The notes beneath the pieces were generated by a model. It saw only the letters and a program-made list of their open reading frames with translations, was not told the origin of the DNA and ran no database searches. From assembly GCA_017577565.1 (NCBI GenBank), contig PKRH01000015.1, positions 1-36,990 of the forward strand: a stretch of 36,990 nucleotides of DNA. Reading direction: 5' to 3'. Position 1 is the first letter of the stretch. Each line of letters opens with the position of its first letter. Below are positions 23,285 through 31,327 of this stretch, in pieces. Origin of the DNA: Thermoanaerobacterales bacterium (lineage in GTDB: Bacteria > Actinomycetota > Acidimicrobiia > Acidimicrobiales > JACDCH01). A program made the translations under genes and the position numbers.

Positions 23285-25012
23285 GTGAAGTCGCTCGCGT
23301 TCGTCACGTCCCTGCTGAGCTACCTCTCCAGCCCCGCCCGTCGCCGCAACCTGCGGGTCGTGCTGCGGCTGGTCGCCGTCCTCGTCGTGCTGGTCGCCGT
23401 GTTCAGCACGGTCTTCCACGTCCTCATGGCGCGGGAGGGGCGGGACTTCAGCTGGCCGACGGCCGTCTACTGGACGCTCACGACCATGTCGACGCTCGGC
23501 TTCGGCGACATCACCTTCGAGTCCGACGCCGGGCGGGTCTTCTCGCTGGTCGTGCTGGCGAGCGGGGCGCTGTTCATCCTCGTGCTGCTGCCCTTCGCCT
23601 TCATCCAGTTCGTCTTCACGCCCTGGATGGAGCAGCGGGAGGCGGCCCGGGCGCCCCGCAGCCTGCCGGAGGGCACCCGGGGGCACATCGTGCTGACCAA
23701 CCTCAGCGAGATCGAGGAGTCGCTCATCCGGCGGGCCAAGCGGGCGAAGGTGCCCTACGTCGTCATCGTCCCCGAGCTGCAGCGGGCGCTCGCCCTGCAC
23801 GACCGGGGCTACGCCGTCATGGTCGGCCAGCTCGACGACCCCCGCACCTACCAGGCGGCCCGGGTCGAGCACGCGGCGCTGGTGGCGTCGACCCAGCCGG
23901 ACACGACGAACTCGAACATCACCTTCACGGTGCGCGAGTTCGACGCCACGGTGCCCATCGTCGTCACGGCCTCGGCCGAGCCGTCGGTCGACGTGCTGAC
24001 CCTGGCCGGCGCCGACCGGGTGCTGCGGCTCGGCTACATGCTCGGCGACGCCATGGCCCGCCGGGTGCTGGGCGTGACCCACGCCCACGTCGTCGGCGCC
24101 CTCGACAACCTGCTGGTGGCCGAGGCGAGCGCGGCGATGACGCCGTTCGCCGGCCGCCGGCTGGGCGACCTCGACGTGCGCGAGCGCTGCGGCGTCAACA
24201 TCGTCGGCGTCTGGGAGCGGGGCGAGTTCCGGGTCGCCCGGGCCGACCTGCGCATCGAGCCCGGCTCGGTCGTGATCATGACCGGCGACGCCGAGCAGCT
24301 CGCCTGCTTCGACGAGACCTACGGCACCCCCCGGGTCGAGGACGCCCGGGTGGTCATCGTCGGGGGCGGCCGCGTCGGCCGGGCCGCGGGCCACGTCCTC
24401 GCCCAGAACGGCATCGAGCACACGATCATCGAGCGGCTGCCCGAGCGGGTCCGCGACGGGACCCGCTACGTCATCGGCGACGCCGCCGAGCTCGAGGTGC
24501 TGGAGCAGGCGGGGCTGCGCAAGGCGACGGCCGTGCTGGTCACCACCAGCGACGACGACGTCAACGTCTACCTGACGCTGTACGTGCGCAAGCTGCAGCC
24601 CGACATCCAGCTCATCGCCCGGGCCAACCACGACCGCAACGTGTCGACGCTCCACCGGGCGGGCGCCGACGCCGTGCTGTCCTACGCCACGCTGGGGGCG
24701 ACGGAGATCTGGAACGAGCTCGGGCCCGACGACAGCCTGGTCGTCGCCGAGGGGCTGGACGTCTTCCGGGTGCCGGTGCCCGACTGGCTGGTGGGCCGCA
24801 CGCTGGCGGAGACCGGGCTGCGCAGCCGCCTCGGCTGCAACGTCATCGGCCTGGTCCCCGCCGGCAGCGACCGGGTCGAGGCGGCGCCGCCGCCCGACCA
24901 GCCGCTGCCCGAGGGGGCGTCGCTGGTGATGATCGCGGACGCCGAGGCGCAGGAGCGGTTCTTCGCCGAGGAGGGCCGGCGGCCCCGCCGCCGGCGGGTT
25001 GACAGCAATTAG
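23285..25012 (+). CDS. Two-TM potassium channel with two RCK (TrkA-N/TrkA-C) modules
   Basis: This 575-residue channel subunit has TM1 near residues 25-46, a pore helix and selectivity filter TLGFGD at 70-75, TM2 near 84-108, and two cytoplasmic RCK units. The first TrkA-N domain starts GHIVLTNLSEIEE, lacking the GxGxxG nucleotide motif, and is followed by a TrkA-C domain (NIVGVWERGEFRVARAD). The second TrkA-N domain has an intact GGGRVG at 360-365, then a second TrkA-C domain (GCNVIGLVPAGSDRV). A tandem RCK chain resembles BK/GsuK-type channels, in which a tetramer forms a gating ring. The ligand is probably a nucleotide, at the second site only. The C-terminal RRPRRRRVDSN is basic. Confidence 0.9.
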   Translation: MKSLAFVTSLLSYLSSPARRRNLRVVLRLVAVLVVLVAVFSTVFHVLMAREGRDFSWPTAVYWTLTTMSTLGFGDITFESDAGRVFSLVVLASGALFILVLLPFAFIQFVFTPWMEQREAARAPRSLPEGTRGHIVLTNLSEIEESLIRRAKRAKVPYVVIVPELQRALALHDRGYAVMVGQLDDPRTYQAARVEHAALVASTQPDTTNSNITFTVREFDATVPIVVTASAEPSVDVLTLAGADRVLRLGYMLGDAMARRVLGVTHAHVVGALDNLLVAEASAAMTPFAGRRLGDLDVRERCGVNIVGVWERGEFRVARADLRIEPGSVVIMTGDAEQLACFDETYGTPRVEDARVVIVGGGRVGRAAGHVLAQNGIEHTIIERLPERVRDGTRYVIGDAAELEVLEQAGLRKATAVLVTTSDDDVNVYLTLYVRKLQPDIQLIARANHDRNVSTLHRAGADAVLSYATLGATEIWNELGPDDSLVVAEGLDVFRVPVPDWLVGRTLAETGLRSRLGCNVIGLVPAGSDRVEAAPPPDQPLPEGASLVMIADAEAQERFFAEEGRRPRRRRVDSN

Positions 25013-25024
25013 AACCGCGTTTCA
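25010..25024. promoter_or_regulatory. KstR-like operator candidate upstream of the amidohydrolase-TetR unit
   Basis: TAGAACCGCGTTTCA has symmetric outer T..AAC and GTT..A half-sites separated by 3 nt; the known KstR consensus TNNAACNNGTTNNA has 2. It overlaps the channel stop codon, follows a TTGACA (24999-25004) and lies 33 nt before the amidohydrolase start. Confidence 0.4.
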
Positions 25025-25057
25025 GAGTGGGCCCGTCGCCGAGCGCCAGGAGGCACC

Positions 25058-25924
25058 GTGAGCGCCCCGTTCGACATCGGGATCATCGACACCATGATCG
25101 GCTTCCCGGCCGCGGACATGCGCGAGCAGTACGCGTTCATCACGCGGCAGACCAAGGACCGGGAGTCGAGGGAGCAGTTCGAGTTCCCGGCGGAGTACAT
25201 GTTCAAGGACGTGCCCGACAAGGCGATCGGCCCCGACGCCGACCCCGTCGCCGTCACGCTCCGCGAGATGGACATCTGGGGCATCGAGAAGGGGCTGATC
25301 GGCGTGCACGGCGAGGTCGGCGAGCGGGCGATGCGGGAGCACCCCGACCGGTTCGTCCCCTCGATCTCGGTCGACGCCAACGAGGGGATGGAGGCCGTGC
25401 GGGCCATCACCCGCGCCTACGAGACCTGGGGCATCCGGGCCGTGACCATGTTCCCGGCCGGGATGTTCCCCCAGGTGCCCATCAACGACAAGAAGATGTA
25501 CCCGATCTACGCCAAGTGCGTGGAGCTCGGGATCGCGGTGTTCGTCTGCGCGGGCGTGCCCGGCCCCCGGCTGAAGTTCCAGTGCCAGCACGTCGAGCTG
25601 CTCGACGAGGTCTGCTACGACTTCCCCGAGCTGGTGCTGGTCACCCGCCACGGCTGCGAGCCGTGGACCGACCTGGCCGTGAAGCTCATGCTCAAGTGGC
25701 CGAACCTCTACTACTCGACCAGCGCCTTCGCGCCGAAGTACTACCCCCAGGCCATCGTCGACTACGCCAACACCCGGGGCGCCGACAAGGTCATGTACGG
25801 CGGCTACTTCCCCATGGGCCTCTCGCTCGAGCGCATCATGACCGAGATGCCGAACGTCGGCTTCAAGGACCACGTCTGGCCGAAGTTCCTGCGCGAGAAC
25901 GCCGCCCGGGTGCTGGGCCTCTGA
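25058..25924 (+). CDS. Amidohydrolase-2 family protein with altered metal ligands
   Basis: This 288-residue TIM-barrel protein resembles the amidohydrolase_2 (ACMSD-like) family. Visible parts are IIDTMIGFP, EYMFKDVPDKA, MDIWGIEKGLIGV, HPDRFVPSISVDANEGMEAV, the TRHGCEPW strand with His198, and KVMYGGYFPMGLSLE. In typical members the N-terminal strand carries D-x-H and the last strand carries an Asp (YGSDYP-like). Here these read D11-T-M13 and YGGYFP with Tyr250, so the N-terminal His and the catalytic Asp are absent. It may use no metal or a different chemistry. GTG 25058 has AGGAGG 4 nt upstream. It is co-transcribed with the TetR regulator 13 nt downstream, which suggests lipid or aromatic catabolism. 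Confidence 0.82.
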   Translation: MSAPFDIGIIDTMIGFPAADMREQYAFITRQTKDRESREQFEFPAEYMFKDVPDKAIGPDADPVAVTLREMDIWGIEKGLIGVHGEVGERAMREHPDRFVPSISVDANEGMEAVRAITRAYETWGIRAVTMFPAGMFPQVPINDKKMYPIYAKCVELGIAVFVCAGVPGPRLKFQCQHVELLDEVCYDFPELVLVTRHGCEPWTDLAVKLMLKWPNLYYSTSAFAPKYYPQAIVDYANTRGADKVMYGGYFPMGLSLERIMTEMPNVGFKDHVWPKFLRENAARVLGL

Positions 25925-25937
25925 CCGCGCCGCCGCG

Positions 25938-26582
25938 ATGGCCAGCACGCCGGGGGCGCCGCAGCCGGTCGAGACGATGACGCCGGCCCAGCTCGAGCGG
26001 CGCCGGCGCGTGCTGGACGCCGTCATCGAGCTGGTGGCCGAGGGGCGCGTCGACGACATGGCCATGAAGGACGTCGCCGAGCGCTCGGGCGTCGCCCTGG
26101 GCACGATCTACCGGTACTTCGCCTCCCGCGACCACCTGGCCGCCGCGGCGCTCGCCGAGTGGGCCCGGTCGCTCGACGCCCCCGCGGGGCCCGCCGGGGC
26201 GGGCGCGGGCGCCGCGCGGGGGTCGATGGCCGACCGGCTGGTCGCCATCCTCCGGCGGGCCGTACGGGCCTACGAGCGCCAGCCGGCGTTCGCCCGCCTG
26301 CTGATCCTGGCCGCCACCTCGACCGACCCCCACGCGGGCGCCTGCTACGCCGAGATGGGGGCGTCGGTCTACGAGGTGCTCGGCACCGCGCTCGACGAGC
26401 TGGGGCCCGAGGACCGGCGGCGCGTCCTCGACGTCGTCGGGGCGGTCTGGTACCAGGCGATGATCGAGTGGGTGAACGGCCGCAAGACCGCGGCCGACGT
26501 CCACGAGGCGGTCGAGTCGGCCGCCCGGCTGGTGCTCGCCGGCTTCGAGCGTCCGCCCGTGCCGCCCGCCGCCGTCACCTAG
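25938..26582 (+). CDS. TetR-family regulator, KstR-like
   Basis: This 214-residue repressor has an N-terminal helix-turn-helix (RRRRVLDAVIELVAEGRVDD, then VAERSGVALGTIYRYFASRDHL). The C-terminal ligand domain resembles KstR, the cholesterol-catabolism repressor: the shared pattern is AATSTDPHAG, then VLDVVGAVWYQAMIEWVNGR and HEAVESAARLVL. KstR binds acyl-CoA steroid esters and its operator has AAC/GTT half-sites, like the site at 25010-25024 ahead of this operon. A Gly/Ala-rich linker lies between the domains. Orthology to KstR is not established; a related acyl-CoA-responsive regulator is equally possible. ATG 25938 lies 13 nt after the amidohydrolase stop. Its TAG stop also forms part of the next gene's -10 box. 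Confidence 0.85.
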   Translation: MASTPGAPQPVETMTPAQLERRRRVLDAVIELVAEGRVDDMAMKDVAERSGVALGTIYRYFASRDHLAAAALAEWARSLDAPAGPAGAGAGAARGSMADRLVAILRRAVRAYERQPAFARLLILAATSTDPHAGACYAEMGASVYEVLGTALDELGPEDRRRVLDVVGAVWYQAMIEWVNGRKTAADVHEAVESAARLVLAGFERPPVPPAAVT

Positions 26583-26585
26583 CCT
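26580..26585 (+). promoter_or_regulatory. -10 element of the EEP-family gene, leaderless
   Basis: TAGCCT, whose first three bases are the tetR stop codon, ends 7 nt before GTG 26593. Confidence 0.45.
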
Positions 26586-26592
26586 GCGCGCC

Positions 26593-27486
<894 letters not shown>

Positions 27487-27509
27487 GCGCCGGGGTGCCG
27501 GGGCCGCCG

Positions 27510-27794
27510 TCAGTCGGCGTCCCCCCGGCGGCGGCGCCGCCGGGCCCACAGCGCCTCGGCCGCCTGCCCGAGCAGCGCGCCGAGCACGAGCGTGACGAGC
27601 AGCCCGACCCACAGGCGGGTGGTGACCTCGAAGACGAGGAAGTTCAGCTCGATGCGGTCGTTGTTCTGCACCACCAGCAGGACGGCGACGACGATCGCCA
27701 CCCCGGCCAGCGCGAGCCGCACGGCCCGCCGCCGGTCGGTGGTCCGCTGGGGCCCGCCGAAGGGGTCGGGGCGACCCCCGGTCGTGTGGTCCAC
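27510..27794 (-). CDS. LapA-domain small membrane protein
   Basis: This 94-residue protein has two hydrophobic helices (about 29-46 and 62-80) joined by VQNNDRIELNFLVFEVTTRLW, the hallmark of LapA/DUF1049 proteins, here quoted up to the start of the second helix in two parts: VQNNDRIEL and NFLVFEVTTRLW. The C-terminus is strongly basic (RRRRRR) and likely cytoplasmic. In Enterobacteria LapA takes part in LPS assembly; in actinobacteria the role is unknown. GTG 27794 is supported by TACGCT 7 nt upstream, although the frame remains open into the enoyl-CoA hydratase gene. It converges with the EEP gene across 23 nt. Confidence 0.8.
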   Translation of the reverse strand: MDHTTGGRPDPFGGPQRTTDRRRAVRLALAGVAIVVAVLLVVQNNDRIELNFLVFEVTTRLWVGLLVTLVLGALLGQAAEALWARRRRRRGDAD

Positions 27795-27801
27795 GGCGCG
27801 C

Positions 27802-27807
27802 AGCGTA
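27802..27807 (-). promoter_or_regulatory. -10 element of the LapA-like gene, leaderless
   Basis: TACGCT on the minus strand ends 7 nt before GTG 27794. Confidence 0.45.
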
Positions 27808-27826
27808 GCGGTCGTCCGGCGGCCGG

Positions 27827-28717
27827 TCAGCGGCGCTCGTAGCGGGGCGGGCGGTCCTGGGCGCGGGCCTCCCGCATCTCGCGCAGGTCGTGCGACCCGA
27901 CGACCATCGCCTGCGAGACGAGCTCCCGCCCGAGGGTGCCCCGCACGCCCGCGGCGGCCAGCGCCTGCACGTGCTCGCGCACGAGCCGCACGGCGAGCGG
28001 CGGCCGCTCGGCGATGCTGCGGGCCAGCGCCAGCGCGGCGGCGTCGAGCTCGTCGTCGGGGACGACCTGCGACACCAGCCCGAGCCGGAGGGCCTCGGCC
28101 GCCGTCAGGTGCCGACCGGTGAGGGCGAGCTCGAGCGCCAGGGAGGCGCCGCCGACCTCGAACAGCTTGGCGACGCCGGCCGAGTCGGGGAGCAGCCCGT
28201 GGTCGATGGCGGACAGCGCCATCTTGGCGCTCTCGCCCGCCAGCCGGATGTCGCACAGCAGCGCCCGCTCGAAGGCGGTGCCGAGCGTCCAGCCCTTGAG
28301 GGCGCAGACGATCGGCACGGGGAAGTCGGCGAGCAGGCGGGCGAGCCACTGGCTGCGCTCCAGCTGCTCGAACGGGTTCGGGGCGAGCGCCCGCCGCAGC
28401 AGCGCGGTGCCGACGGCGCTCGCCGCGCCGTCGCCGCCACCGGCCGCGGCCGTGCCGTTCGGTCCGCCGCCGTTCGTCCCGCCGGGCCCGGGCTCGGGCT
28501 CGCCGAGGAGCTCGGCGACGTCCCGCCCGGTCGAGAACGACTCGCCCTCGGCCCGCCAGACCACCGCCCGGACCGCCCGGTCGGACCGCAGCAGGTCGAG
28601 GTAGCGGTAGAGCAGGGCGTCGGTCGCGTCGTCGGCGGCGTTGTGCCGCTCGGGCCGGTTGAGGGTGACGACCGCCACGCCACCGTCGACCTCGAGCAGA
28701 ACCGGATCGTCGTCCAT
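27827..28717 (-). CDS. Enoyl-CoA hydratase/isomerase (crotonase) family protein
   Basis: This 296-residue crotonase-fold protein acts on acyl-CoA thioesters. Family features are GGVAVVTLNRPERHNA, FSTGRDVAELLG for the first oxyanion loop, and the second loop IVCALKGWTLGTAFERALLC followed by DIRLAGESAKMALSAIDHG. The Glu of GTAFE aligns with the first catalytic Glu of hydratases, while the second (usually PExxLGL) is replaced around ALSAIDHGLLP. It may therefore be an isomerase or another crotonase activity, not a canonical hydratase. A Gly/Asn/Ala-rich insertion of about 30 residues follows residue 80. ATG 28717 has GGAGG upstream; the frame extends upstream but without family similarity. Confidence 0.87.
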   Translation of the reverse strand: MDDDPVLLEVDGGVAVVTLNRPERHNAADDATDALLYRYLDLLRSDRAVRAVVWRAEGESFSTGRDVAELLGEPEPGPGGTNGGGPNGTAAAGGGDGAASAVGTALLRRALAPNPFEQLERSQWLARLLADFPVPIVCALKGWTLGTAFERALLCDIRLAGESAKMALSAIDHGLLPDSAGVAKLFEVGGASLALELALTGRHLTAAEALRLGLVSQVVPDDELDAAALALARSIAERPPLAVRLVREHVQALAAAGVRGTLGRELVSQAMVVGSHDLREMREARAQDRPPRYERR

Positions 28718-28734
28718 CTGTCCTCCCCCGGGTC

Positions 28735-28774
28735 CCGGCGGGCGGGAGCGACCCGCCGGTGGTTCGGCAACCAC
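28735..28774 (-). terminator. Two adjacent hairpins between helicase and crotonase genes
   Basis: CCGGCGGG/CCCGCCGG (28735-28742 and 28752-28759) overlaps by one base a GTGGTT/AACCAC hairpin with a CGGC loop (28759-28774). They lie about 90 nt after the helicase stop and 18 nt before the crotonase start. They may be a terminator or a structured leader. Confidence 0.35.
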
Positions 28775-28861
28775 GCTACGTCCCAGTCGCAGCGCGGTGA
28801 GGGACATACCCGACGCGGGCCGCGGTCAATCACGCCGGGTGCGGCGCGCGGCACGTGGCGT

Positions 28862-30019
28862 TCAGCGGGCGGCGGGCGCCGGCGAGGCCAGCCGGGCCGG
28901 GTCGGGGCGCTCGATCGGCCCGTCGATCCCGGCGTCGCGCTGCAGCGCCCGCACCGCCCGCCGGCCGTCCTCGGCGACCAGCGACACGACCGCGCCGGCG
29001 GCGCCGGCCCGGCCGGTGCGGCCCGAGCGGTGGACGTAGTCCTTGGCGTCGCCGGGCACGTCGAAGTGGACGACGCAGGCGACACCGTCGACGTGGATGC
29101 CCCGGGCCGCGACGTCGGTGGCGACCAGGGCGTCCGCCGCGCCCGCCCGGAAGCGGCGGAGGGCCCGGTCGCGCTGGGCCTGGGAGCGCCGGCCGTGGAT
29201 GGCCTCGGCCCGCACGCCCCGCCGGGCCAGCTGGTGGGCGAGGCGGTCGGCGCCGTGCCGGGTGCGGGTGAACACGATGGTGGGGCCGGCCCGGTCGACG
29301 ACCTCGGCGGTGACGGCGACGCGCTCGGCCCGGGGCACCGACCAGAAGAGGTGCTCGACCGGCCCCCGGGCCTCGGCCACGCCGGCGGCCTCGTGGCGGA
29401 CGGGCGAGCGCTGGTAGCGCCGGACCAGCGCGTCGACGTCGCCGTCGAGCGTCGCCGAGAAGAGCAGGGTCTGGCGCTCGTCGGGCGTGCGGTCGAGCAG
29501 CCGCCGCACGGCGGGCAGGAAGCCCATGTCGGCCATGCGGTCGGCCTCGTCGACCACGACGAGCGCGGCCCGGTCGAGCCGGACGTCCCCGCTGGCGACC
29601 AGGTCCTCCAGCCGCCCGGGGCAGGCGACGACGGCCGCGACGCCGCGGGCGAGCCGGGCCCGCTGGGGCCCGTAGCCGACGCCGCCGTGGACCGCGAGCA
29701 CGCGGCCGTGCCGCCGCTCGTCGACGAGCGCGGCCAGCTCGCGCCGGACCTGGCCGGCGAGCTCCCGGGTGGGCACGAGGACGAGGGCGCGGGGCCGGTG
29801 GGGGACGGGCCGGCCGGCGCCGGCGGCCTGCACGGCGACGGCGAGGCCGAAGGCCAGGGTCTTGCCCGAGCCCGTCGGGGCGCGCCCGGCGACGTCCCGC
29901 CCGGCCAGCACGTCGGGGACGGTGGCGGCCTGGACGGGGAACGGGGCGGTGATGCCGCGGCGGGCCAGGGTGGCGCACAGGGGTGCGGGCACGCCGAGGT
30001 CGGCGAAGGAGGGGTGCAT
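28862..30019 (-). CDS. DEAD-box ATP-dependent RNA helicase
   Basis: This 385-residue protein is a compact DEAD-box helicase that remodels RNA, for example in ribosome assembly or cold adaptation. Motifs in order: Q motif (FADLGVPAPL with Gln30), motif I APTGSGKT (47-54), Ia PTRELA, Ib CPGR, motif II DEAD (157-160), motif III SAT, motif V ATDVAARGIHVDG and motif VI HRSGRTGRAG. The protein ends soon after the helicase core, without the long basic tail of CsdA or RhlE types. ATG 30019 is chosen from GGAG about 9 nt upstream and the start of the Q motif; upstream sequence in frame is promoter-like and contains an inverted repeat. Confidence 0.92.
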   Translation of the reverse strand: MHPSFADLGVPAPLCATLARRGITAPFPVQAATVPDVLAGRDVAGRAPTGSGKTLAFGLAVAVQAAGAGRPVPHRPRALVLVPTRELAGQVRRELAALVDERRHGRVLAVHGGVGYGPQRARLARGVAAVVACPGRLEDLVASGDVRLDRAALVVVDEADRMADMGFLPAVRRLLDRTPDERQTLLFSATLDGDVDALVRRYQRSPVRHEAAGVAEARGPVEHLFWSVPRAERVAVTAEVVDRAGPTIVFTRTRHGADRLAHQLARRGVRAEAIHGRRSQAQRDRALRRFRAGAADALVATDVAARGIHVDGVACVVHFDVPGDAKDYVHRSGRTGRAGAAGAVVSLVAEDGRRAVRALQRDAGIDGPIERPDPARLASPAPAAR

Positions 30020-30030
30020 GGAGGCTCCAG

Positions 30031-30059
30031 TCGAATCGGGGGAGGTTGGGCCGATTCGA
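30031..30059. promoter_or_regulatory. Inverted repeat upstream of the DEAD-box helicase
   Basis: TCGAATCGG (30031-30039) and CCGATTCGA (30051-30059) are perfect 9-bp arms spaced by 11 nt, 11 nt upstream of the helicase ATG. A direct repeat CGAACGG follows at 30060-30066 and 30071-30077. It may be an operator or a 5'UTR hairpin. Confidence 0.45.
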
Positions 30060-30188
30060 CGAACGGATCTCGAACGGGCCCCGCCGGCGTCGGTGCCGGC
30101 GGCGGACCGGTGGTGCACCGGTGTGGCCCGGAGACCCTAGCGGGCCGGCGGCCGGAACCCTCCGGTCGGCACCGCCACGGCGGCTGGT

Positions 30189-30194
30189 TAGCAT
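30189..30194 (+). promoter_or_regulatory. -10 element of the small ABC exporter operon
   Basis: TAGCAT (extended TTAGCAT) lies 53 nt before ATG 30248, giving a leader of roughly 47 nt that contains AGGAGG. Confidence 0.45.
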
Positions 30195-30247
30195 GCCCCG
30201 GGCCAGGCGGCGCCGTGCGGCGCCGGGCGGTGCCCAAGGAGGACGAG

Positions 30248-31327
30248 ATGTACCTCGGGCTGCGCGACCTGCGGGTCGCCAGGGCTCGGTTCGCGCTCGT
30301 CGGCGCGACGATCGCCCTGGTCGCCCTGCTCTCGACCGTGCTGTCCGGACTCGCCAACGGGTTGGTCGACGACGGGATCTCGGGCCTGCGCGCCCTGCCG
30401 ATCACGCACCTGACCTTCCGCGAGGGGGCGGACAGCTCGTTCAGCCGGTCGACGCTCACGCCGGACCAGCTCGCCGTGTTCGAGTCCGCCCCGGGGGTCG
30501 AGTGCACCCCGGTCGGCGTGGCCTTCCTGAACGCCACCTCGGACGACGGCGGCACGACCGTCGACATCGCCCTGTTCGGCATCGAGCCCGACGGCTTCCT
30601 CGCCGAGGACACGGCCGTCGACGACCGCATCGAGGGGGGCCTGCTGCTCGACGAGGAGCTGGCCGACGAGGTCGACGTCGGCCAGACGTTGACGATCCCC
30701 GGGGCCAACGCCAGCATGCCGGTCGTCGGGTTCGTGCCCGCCGGCACCTACGGTCACGTGCCCATGGCCTTCACCAGCCTGGACGAGTGGCAGCGCATCC
30801 AGTACGGCGACGACGCCAGGGGGCGGGTGTCGGCGCTGGCGCTGCGGGTCGACGACGGCGTCGACCTCGACGCCCTGGACCGCACCGCCGGCACCGAGAC
30901 CGGCACCCGCGAGGACGCCTTCGTCGGGTCGCCGGGCTACAGCGCCGAGACCGCGACCATGACGCTGATCCGGGGCTTCCTGCTCGTCGTCTCCGCGCTG
31001 GTCGTCGGCGCGTTCTTCACCGTGTGGACCGTGCAGCGCACCCGGCAGATCGGCCTGCTCAAGGCCATGGGCGCGTCGACCGCCTACGTCCTGCGCGACG
31101 CGCTGGGCCAGCTCGCCGTCGTGCTGCTCGGCGCGGTGGTCGTGGGCACCGCGCTCGGCCTCGCCGCGGGCGCGCTGGTGGACGACGAGGCGCCGTTCCA
31201 CTTCACGGTCCGGTCGGTGGCCACCTCGGCGGTCGCGCTCCTCCTCACCGGTCTGGCCGGCGGCCTCACCGCCGTGCGGCGGATCGCGAGCGTCGACCCG
31301 GCGATCTCCCTGGCGGCCGAGCAGTGA
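30248..31327 (+). CDS. DevC/FtsX-type ABC transporter permease
   Basis: This 359-residue permease has one N-terminal TM (about residues 15-37), an extracytoplasmic domain of ~200 residues, and three C-terminal TMs near 240-265, 285-310 and 325-345. The FtsX motif is WTVQRTRQIGLLKAMGASTA. Its length and single FtsX domain place it nearer DevC/MacB halves than the two large permeases in this window. ATG 30248 has AGGAGG 5 nt upstream. It overlaps the ATPase start by 4 nt (GTGA), so the pair is translationally coupled. The substrate is unknown. Confidence 0.9.
   Translation: MYLGLRDLRVARARFALVGATIALVALLSTVLSGLANGLVDDGISGLRALPITHLTFREGADSSFSRSTLTPDQLAVFESAPGVECTPVGVAFLNATSDDGGTTVDIALFGIEPDGFLAEDTAVDDRIEGGLLLDEELADEVDVGQTLTIPGANASMPVVGFVPAGTYGHVPMAFTSLDEWQRIQYGDDARGRVSALALRVDDGVDLDALDRTAGTETGTREDAFVGSPGYSAETATMTLIRGFLLVVSALVVGAFFTVWTVQRTRQIGLLKAMGASTAYVLRDALGQLAVVLLGAVVVGTALGLAAGALVDDEAPFHFTVRSVATSAVALLLTGLAGGLTAVRRIASVDPAISLAAEQ

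Noticed and set aside
27890..30200. Long plus-strand frame running through the crotonase and helicase region
   Set aside because: Only its last part (from 30248) is a real gene, the ABC permease. The rest is antisense shadow of two well-supported minus-strand genes.
30200..30236. Repeated GGCGCC/GCGGCGCCG units before the small ABC operon, considered as an operator
   Set aside because: The units are short, self-complementary and expected by chance in DNA of this base composition; no matching copy precedes another gene.
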